Shown here: positions 59,000-64,000 of the stretch, piece by piece
Position numbering within the stretch: the first letter of the stretch is position 1
Layout of the letters: every line of letters begins with the position of its first letter
The notes under the pieces: generated by a model
Seen by the model: the letters and a program-made list of their open reading frames with translations, nothing else
What the model was told of the DNA's origin: nothing
Database searches by the model: none
Made by a program: the position numbers and the translations under genes
NCBI RefSeq assembly: GCF_004114955.1
Contig: NZ_CP030053.1
Span: 6,481,001 to 6,545,000 of the forward strand
Source: Bradyrhizobium guangzhouense
GTDB lineage: Bacteria > Pseudomonadota > Alphaproteobacteria > Rhizobiales > Xanthobacteraceae
Direction of reading: 5' to 3'
DNA: 64,000 bases

Positions 59000-60307
59000 A
59001 TGAACCTCTACCGCCTCCTCCAGGCCCGCGCGTCCGCCGGAAAGCCTGTCCGTGTCGCACTGATCGGCGCCGGCAAGTTCGGCTCGATGTTTCTGGCACA
59101 GGTGCCGCACACGCCGGGGCTGGAGGTGCCAATCATCGTCGACATCGACCGCGAGCGCGCGCGCGAGGCCTGCCGCACCGTCGGCTGGAGCGCCGAGCGG
59201 ATCGCGGCGACCGTCTTCACCGACGACGGCGCACGCGCCATTGCCGGCGGCGCGATGGATGTGGTGGTGGAAGCGACCGGCAATCCCGCGGTCGGTATCA
59301 AGCACGCGCGCGCCGCGATCGCCGCGGGCAAGCACATCGTGATGGTCAATGTCGAGGCCGATGTGCTGGCAGGCCCCCTGCTTGCCGAGGAAGCGCGCAA
59401 GGCGGGCGTGGTCTATTCACTGGCCTATGGTGACCAGCCGGCGCTGACGGCCGAGATGGTCGACTGGGCGCGCGCCACGGGCTTCCGCGTCGTCGCCGCC
59501 GGCAAAGGCACGAAATATCTGCCTGCCTATCACGACGTGACACCCGACGGCGTCTGGCAGCACTACGGTCTCACCGCCGGCGAAGCACAGTCGGCCGGCA
59601 TGAACCCGCAGATGTTCAACTCCTTCCTCGACGGCACCAAATCGGCGATCGAGATGGCCGCGATCGCAAATGCCTGCGCCCTCGACGTGCCCTCGGAGGG
59701 ACTTCTGTTTCCGCCCTGCGGGGTCGACGATCTGCCGCACATCATGCGGCCGCGATCGCGCGGCGGCGTGCTGGAGCGGTCGGGCGTCGTCGAAGTCGTG
59801 TCCTCGCTGGAGCGCGACGGCCGGCCGGTGTTTCGTGATTTGCGCTGGGGCGTCTATGTCGTGCTGGAAGCGCCGAACGACTACGCCGCCGACTGTTTCA
59901 GGCAATATGGCCTGAAGACCGACGCCAGCGGGCGCTTTGCCGCGATGTACAAGCCCTACCATCTGATCGGGCTCGAACTGAACATCTCGGTGCTGTCAGC
60001 GGCGCTGCGCGGCGAGCCGACCGGCCAGCCATTCGGCTTCCGCGGCGATGTCGCCTCGGTCGCCAAGCGCAATTTGCGCGCCGGCGAAATGCTGGACGGC
60101 GAAGGCGGCTACACGGTGTGGGGCAAGCTGGTGCCGGCGGCTGCGAGCCTGAAGGCCGGCGCCCTGCCCATTGGCCTCGCGCATCGTCTCAAGCTCAAGC
60201 ACGACGTCGCCCATGGCGAGATCGTGCGCTGGAGCGACGTCGAGTTCGACGCCAACAGTGAGACGATCAGGACGAGGAAGGCGATGGAGGCGGCGTTCGC
60301 GACATAG
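59000..60307 (+). CDS. NAD(P)-dependent dehydrogenase with SAF domain
   Basis: 435 residues. N-terminal Rossmann domain, VRVALIGAGKFGSMFLAQV (18-36) and VVEATGNPAVGIKHAR; a central homoserine-dehydrogenase-like region (GDQPALTAEMVDWAR, FRVVAAGKGTKYLP); C-terminal SAF domain (about 350-410; VAKRNLRAGEMLDGEGGYTVWG). Such fusions act on branched or sugar-acid intermediates. No exact substrate can be given. It follows the PhyH gene by 180 bp, on the same strand. Confidence 0.82.
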   Translation: MNLYRLLQARASAGKPVRVALIGAGKFGSMFLAQVPHTPGLEVPIIVDIDRERAREACRTVGWSAERIAATVFTDDGARAIAGGAMDVVVEATGNPAVGIKHARAAIAAGKHIVMVNVEADVLAGPLLAEEARKAGVVYSLAYGDQPALTAEMVDWARATGFRVVAAGKGTKYLPAYHDVTPDGVWQHYGLTAGEAQSAGMNPQMFNSFLDGTKSAIEMAAIANACALDVPSEGLLFPPCGVDDLPHIMRPRSRGGVLERSGVVEVVSSLERDGRPVFRDLRWGVYVVLEAPNDYAADCFRQYGLKTDASGRFAAMYKPYHLIGLELNISVLSAALRGEPTGQPFGFRGDVASVAKRNLRAGEMLDGEGGYTVWGKLVPAAASLKAGALPIGLAHRLKLKHDVAHGEIVRWSDVEFDANSETIRTRKAMEAAFAT

Positions 60308-60352
60308 CGAGGTCGTCGGGAGGGCACCGATCCGCTGGAGCTCGACTAAAGC

Positions 60353-60667
60353 TCACAACGAGTTCTTCCGAAGCGTTCCGCATAGTTCGAACTCGGAACG
60401 CAACTCGGCTACTGAATGCATGATCCGTTCGAATGACTCAGTCGCGCGTAGACGGCCGCGCCCCCGAGACACCAGCTGACTGATGCTTGCCATCAGGATG
60501 CTTGATGTCTCGATCCGCGACAGCTGCGCGTCAAGGCCGCCCAATTCTTCGTCGCCCGAGAGCTCAGATGCCAACTCATCACAGAGCCTGGTGAGCTCGG
60601 AAGCGAAATCATCCGGTGACAGGCTGTGGTCGGGAGAAGGGAATTGCAGGATGTTGTCGCGCTTCAT
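60353..60667 (-). CDS. Small hypothetical helical protein
   Basis: 104 residues from ATG 60667 with GGAGG before it. Highly charged and helical (FASELTRLCDELASELSGD, RIMHSVAELRSEF). No known domain. It is divergent from the hybrid histidine kinase gene, 195 bp away, and lies close to its stress promoter, so it might be a partner. The frame extends upstream to 60751 but with poorer start context. Confidence 0.6.
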   Translation of the reverse strand: MKRDNILQFPSPDHSLSPDDFASELTRLCDELASELSGDEELGGLDAQLSRIETSSILMASISQLVSRGRGRLRATESFERIMHSVAELRSEFELCGTLRKNSL

Positions 60668-60805
60668 TCGGGCCTCCGTCACTAAACGGCGGTCGCGCGG
60701 CTTTGGATCAGTGTGCACCAAGCTGACTGAGCCGCCCATGCTGACGATCACCCAGGGAAGCCGTCAAGACGTGCTGTCGTGGAACCGGCGGATCATTACT
60801 CCGCG

Positions 60806-60830
60806 GGAACCTTTTACGCGGCTGCGGGTT
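60806..60830 (+). promoter_or_regulatory. EcfG-type stress promoter of the hybrid kinase
   Basis: GGAAC (60806-60810), 16 bases, then GGTT (60827-60830), matching GGAAC-N16/17-CGTT in all but one base. It lies 32 bp upstream of the kinase ATG, so the leader is short. It suggests the kinase belongs to the PhyR/EcfG regulon. Confidence 0.6.
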
Positions 60831-60861
60831 AGCCCCATTCCGCCCCCTGAGTTCTCGTTGA

Positions 60862-62811
60862 ATGAAAACAACCGCCGCCGCGGATCCCCAAAGCCTTGAG
60901 TTGCTGATCAACGGGATCGTCGATTACGCCATCTTCATGCTGGATACCAACGGCCTGGCCAGGACCTGGAACAAGGGTGCTGAACGCCTCAAGGGCTATG
61001 CGGCCAATGAGATCATCGGGAAGCCTTTTTCGACGTTTTACACCCCTGAAGATCGGGAAAAAGGGTTGCCGACGAAGGCGTTGACGACCGCCGCGGAGAC
61101 AGGACGCTTTGCCACCGAAGGCTGGCGCGTCAGAAAAGACGGCAGCCGCTTCTGGGCGCTCGTCGTTCTCGACGCCATCCGTGACGAGCAAGGCGGTCTC
61201 ATCGGGTTCGCCAAGGTGACGAGAGACATCACCGAGCGGCAGCAGGCCCACAACGACCTCCTGGAAAGCGAACGACGATATCGCCGGCTCGTTGAGGCCG
61301 TCGTCGACTACGCGATTTTTCAGCTCGATCCTTCCGGACATGTCGCGACCTGGAATCCCGGGGCCGAGCGCATCAAGGGCTATCGGCCAGAGGAGATCAT
61401 CGGCCGACATTTCAGCACCTTCTACACGCCCGAGGATCTTGAAAAAGGGGTGCCGAAACTGGCGCTGAGGGAGGCTACTGAAAAAGGGCGGTTCGAAGCC
61501 GAGGGCTGGCGCTTGCGCAAGGACGGCACGCGCTTCTGGGCCTCGGTCGTCATCGATAGGATCACCGACGAGAGCGGCACGATCATCGGCTTTGCGAAAG
61601 TCACGCGGGATCTCACCGAGCGGAAGCAGGCCCAGGACGAGCTTCAGCGGGTCCAGGAGCAACTCGTCGCATCCCAGAAGCTCGAGGCGGTCGGACAGCT
61701 CAGCGGAGGCATCGCTCATGACTTCAACAATCTCCTGATGATCGTCCTTGGAAACCTCGAGAACGCAGAACGCAACAGCCGCAACATCGGAGGACCGAAC
61801 CTTCATCGCGCGCTGTCAAACGCGAAGCGCGGCGCTCAACGGGCCGCGGCGCTGACATCTCGGTTGCTCGCCTTCTCGCGCCGCCAGGCGCTCGACCCAA
61901 AGCCGATCAACCTCAACGGCTTTCTGAGTGGGCTGCAGGAGTTCCTTCAGCGCACCCTGGGCGAACGCATCGAAGTGCAGACGGTCGGCGGCGCCGGCCT
62001 TTGGCAGATCGAAGCGGACGTGAACCATCTGGAATCGACCATCGTCAATCTTGCGATCAATGCCCGTGATGCGATGCCGAACGGCGGGAAGCTGACCATC
62101 GAGGCGGCCAATGTCTCCGCTGACGAAGACTATTCGCGTGCCAACCCGGAGCTCGCAGCCGGCCAATATGTCATCGTTAGCGTGAGCGATACCGGCACCG
62201 GCATGACAGCGGAGGTCCTGAATCATGCATTCGAGCCGTTTTTTACGACCAAGGAACCTGGGCAGGGGACCGGCCTTGGACTGAGCCAGGTCTATGGCTT
62301 CGTCAAGCAGTCCGGCGGGCACGTGAAGATCTACAGCGAGGTCGGGGAAGGCACGAGCATCAAGATGTACTTTCCGCGTTACGCCGGCGGTGCGCAGCCC
62401 GGCTCCGACGATGCGGACGAGTTCGTATCGGAAGGCGTCTCAGCAGAGACCATTCTCGTCGTCGAAGACGATGCCGATCTCAGGACCTACGTTTCAGACG
62501 CGCTGCGGGATCTCAATTATCGGATTCTGACTGCCAGCAGCGCGCAGGGCGCTTTGACGATTTTGTTGCAGGAAGATCAGCACGTCGATCTGCTTCTGAC
62601 CGATGTCGTCATGCCCGGCATCAACGGTCGCGAGCTGGGAAAACGCGCGCAGCAGATCAGACCCAAGCTCAAGATTCTCTACATGACCGGCTACTCGCGC
62701 AACGCGGTCGTTCACCAGGGGCGCCTCGACGAGGGCGTCGATCTCCTGGAAAAGCCCGTCACTCAGGCAAGGCTGGCGTTGAAGATTCGCGAGCTGTTGG
62801 ATCGAAGCTAA
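60862..62811 (+). CDS. PAS-PAS hybrid histidine kinase/response regulator
   Basis: 649 residues. Two related PAS domains (about 12-130 and 145-262), each with GxxKVTRDITER/LTER at its end; HisKA with the phospho-His in GGIAHDFNNLL (His 286); ATPase motifs IVNLAINARDAM (N box), VSDTGTGMTAE (G1), FFTTKEPGQGTGLGLS (F/G2); and a C-terminal receiver with Asp 581 in LLLTDVVMPG and Lys in LEKPVT. No membrane helix or signal, so a cytosolic sensor; PAS ligand unknown. Output is intramolecular phosphate relay with no DNA-binding domain. Preceded by an EcfG-type promoter. Confidence 0.92.
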   Translation: MKTTAAADPQSLELLINGIVDYAIFMLDTNGLARTWNKGAERLKGYAANEIIGKPFSTFYTPEDREKGLPTKALTTAAETGRFATEGWRVRKDGSRFWALVVLDAIRDEQGGLIGFAKVTRDITERQQAHNDLLESERRYRRLVEAVVDYAIFQLDPSGHVATWNPGAERIKGYRPEEIIGRHFSTFYTPEDLEKGVPKLALREATEKGRFEAEGWRLRKDGTRFWASVVIDRITDESGTIIGFAKVTRDLTERKQAQDELQRVQEQLVASQKLEAVGQLSGGIAHDFNNLLMIVLGNLENAERNSRNIGGPNLHRALSNAKRGAQRAAALTSRLLAFSRRQALDPKPINLNGFLSGLQEFLQRTLGERIEVQTVGGAGLWQIEADVNHLESTIVNLAINARDAMPNGGKLTIEAANVSADEDYSRANPELAAGQYVIVSVSDTGTGMTAEVLNHAFEPFFTTKEPGQGTGLGLSQVYGFVKQSGGHVKIYSEVGEGTSIKMYFPRYAGGAQPGSDDADEFVSEGVSAETILVVEDDADLRTYVSDALRDLNYRILTASSAQGALTILLQEDQHVDLLLTDVVMPGINGRELGKRAQQIRPKLKILYMTGYSRNAVVHQGRLDEGVDLLEKPVTQARLALKIRELLDRS

Positions 62812-62865
62812 GCAGCGCACGGCTTGTGCGATGGCTGCTCGCAGAACGCGGCAAGCTTAACGCGC

Positions 62866-64000
62866 TTACCGGGCGCTCGGCATCAGATCGATGAGACCCA
62901 GATCCACAAGCGTGCGATGGAAACGACGTTTCCGTTCGGAGGGTGACGCGAAGTAGGCTTCTCGGCAATCATCCAGCAGGCTCGCGCGGGTGGCGAATAT
63001 CGGGTCGAGCGCAAGGCCGGCCCGTTGCAAGGCGACAGTTCCGAGAAAGGCGATGTCGAGGTCGGCGCCTGGTCCAGGGCTGAAGTGGGGGATATTGAGG
63101 GCTTCTATCGCGTAGAATGTACGAAATGGGCTGCGCCCATCTCCCTGATGTTTCCGCTGTCGATCGATCTGCTTCGTCAAGACGGGCTGATGATCCCCGT
63201 AATGCACGATGAGAACAGGCCGGTCAGGGAAGCTGGCTGCCAGCTTCGCCCTGGCGGCTTGCCAGGCAGACGCGGTCTCTGCCAGCCGCGCGTAATATTC
63301 GGCGTATCCGGCATTGGGGAGGCTGGCCATGGCAAAGGCGCGCTCCTGCTCGAATTGACCTGAGGGCACAAGCTGCCTGGTGTGCGGGCCGTGATTGAAG
63401 TTGGTCAGTGCATAAAGAAACCTCGGTGCCGGGTCGTCGGCGATTCCTTTGATATGCGCATCGATGACCGCATCGAGAAACACCGCATCGGAATTCGTTG
63501 CCTCGAAACGCCTGGCGTCGAATGGCGGCGGGAGCTCGTCGACGAAGATGCGCTCATCGACGCCGATTGAACCGTAGAATTTGTCGTAGCTGAGAAACCC
63601 GCGGCGACAGCTGGATATCAGCATCGTGTTGTAGCCGATCGACGCCAGCGAACGTGGCAAGCTGCTGTGAAAACGGCCGGCGCCCTTCTGGAAGAGATAG
63701 TAGGCGCTCGAGCCGAAGCTCGCGCTCGAGAGACCGGTCAACAGGCTGAATTCGGATTGCCACGACCCTCCGCCGAAGATGTCGACGTTCAGGTGGCCAA
63801 ACTCCGCACCTGGCGGGGACAGGAAAGCCTCGACTGTTGGCTCGACCGGAAGGCCGAAAATGCGCGGGTCGAAGACGGACTCGTGCTGGATGACGATGAT
63901 GTCGGGAGAACAGGCGGAGCGCGCCGGCATCGCCTCTCTTAGGGGCAGCGGCTCGCTTGCGATATCGCTCAGCGCCAAGGCGCCGAACTGTCGCCAGCAA
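62866..64000 (-). CDS. Sulfatase/LTA-synthase-family protein (5' end outside window)
   Basis: Open from the window edge to the stop at 62866, about 378 residues. PDIIVIQHESVFDPR (N-terminal metal-site region), LTGLSSASFGSSAYYLFQ (catalytic-loop analogue), ALTNFNHGPHTRQL and VLIVHYGDHQPVLTKQ (late DHQ metal ligands) show the alkaline-phosphatase-like fold of LTA synthase and phosphoethanolamine transferases. The membrane helices expected upstream are not in the window. Probably an inner-membrane enzyme modifying polysaccharide or lipid with a phospho-group. Convergent with the kinase gene. Confidence 0.8.
   Translation of the reverse strand, partial: CWRQFGALALSDIASEPLPLREAMPARSACSPDIIVIQHESVFDPRIFGLPVEPTVEAFLSPPGAEFGHLNVDIFGGGSWQSEFSLLTGLSSASFGSSAYYLFQKGAGRFHSSLPRSLASIGYNTMLISSCRRGFLSYDKFYGSIGVDERIFVDELPPPFDARRFEATNSDAVFLDAVIDAHIKGIADDPAPRFLYALTNFNHGPHTRQLVPSGQFEQERAFAMASLPNAGYAEYYARLAETASAWQAARAKLAASFPDRPVLIVHYGDHQPVLTKQIDRQRKHQGDGRSPFRTFYAIEALNIPHFSPGPGADLDIAFLGTVALQRAGLALDPIFATRASLLDDCREAYFASPSERKRRFHRTLVDLGLIDLMPSAR

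Noticed and set aside
1..64000. CRISPR arrays, tRNA, rRNA, insertion sequences
   Set aside because: No regularly spaced direct repeats, no cloverleaf with CCA-type acceptor, no rRNA-like sequence and no transposase gene were found by eye.

Overview
The window reads as chromosomal DNA of a GC-rich alphaproteobacterium of the Bradyrhizobium/Rhodopseudomonas type. Supporting signs are the phyR-nepR-ecfG general stress locus, a homospermidine synthase, a speF-type leader RNA before a type III PLP ornithine decarboxylase, many acyl-CoA genes, DUF3551 and ABC_sub_bind proteins, and several families of intergenic palindromic repeats typical of that group. I see no transposase, phage gene, CRISPR array, rRNA or tRNA. 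Genus assignment is inference from gene content; no search was run.

Layout. 1-5.1 kb: a carboxymuconolactone-decarboxylase-like gene divergent from its HxlR regulator, an SPFH/NfeD membrane pair, an orphan ABC binding protein, ferrochelatase (hemH) and a MAPEG protein. 5.2-9.4 kb: a tight operon of an M3 peptidase, a DUF1007 protein and a NicO nickel/cobalt exporter. 9.5-14 kb: polyamine block (speF leader, ornithine decarboxylase, GNAT, RidA, homospermidine synthase). 14-16.9 kb: a secreted argininosuccinate-lyase-like protein and acetoacetate decarboxylase, bracketed by two decayed in-frame copies of the hss 3' end. 17-23.2 kb: a zinc block read leftwards from a near-perfect Zur box: His-rich membrane protein, ZnuC, ZnuB, ZnuA, COG0523 GTPase, WD40-like protein, MgtC. 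23.3-27.4 kb: Fe-SOD, GNAT, DUF2147, DUF3095 and small proteins.

27.4-31.8 kb: a lipid-like cluster (SDR, AMP-ligase, free-standing acyl carrier protein, FATP-type acyl-CoA synthetase). 32-39.4 kb: a Tat-exported TctC-type receptor, DUF3551, an RND permease without its adaptor, and htpG behind a sigma-32-type promoter. 39.7-42.3 kb: SnoaL-like protein and phyR / nepR-ecfG. 42.3-54.5 kb: nitroreductase and a beta-oxidation-type regulon (three acyl-CoA dehydrogenases, a feruloyl-CoA-synthase-like ligase, enoyl-CoA hydratase, SDR, TetR regulator, divergent thiolase and ligase). 54.7-60.3 kb: Ogt, two tandem alpha/beta hydrolases, a GntR regulator with a perfect 20-bp palindrome, a PhyH-type dioxygenase and a SAF-domain dehydrogenase. 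60.3-64 kb: a small protein, a PAS-PAS hybrid histidine kinase with an EcfG-type promoter, and the 3' part of a sulfatase-family gene.

The most interesting items are the Zur-box operon with its 20-histidine membrane protein and downstream GTPase/WD40/MgtC genes, the exported lyase that lacks the family's THLQ histidine, the hss tail fossils, the ACP/AMP-ligase/SDR cassette, the repeat-linked tandem acyl-CoA dehydrogenases, and the uncharacterised GntR/PhyH/SAF-dehydrogenase neighbourhood.
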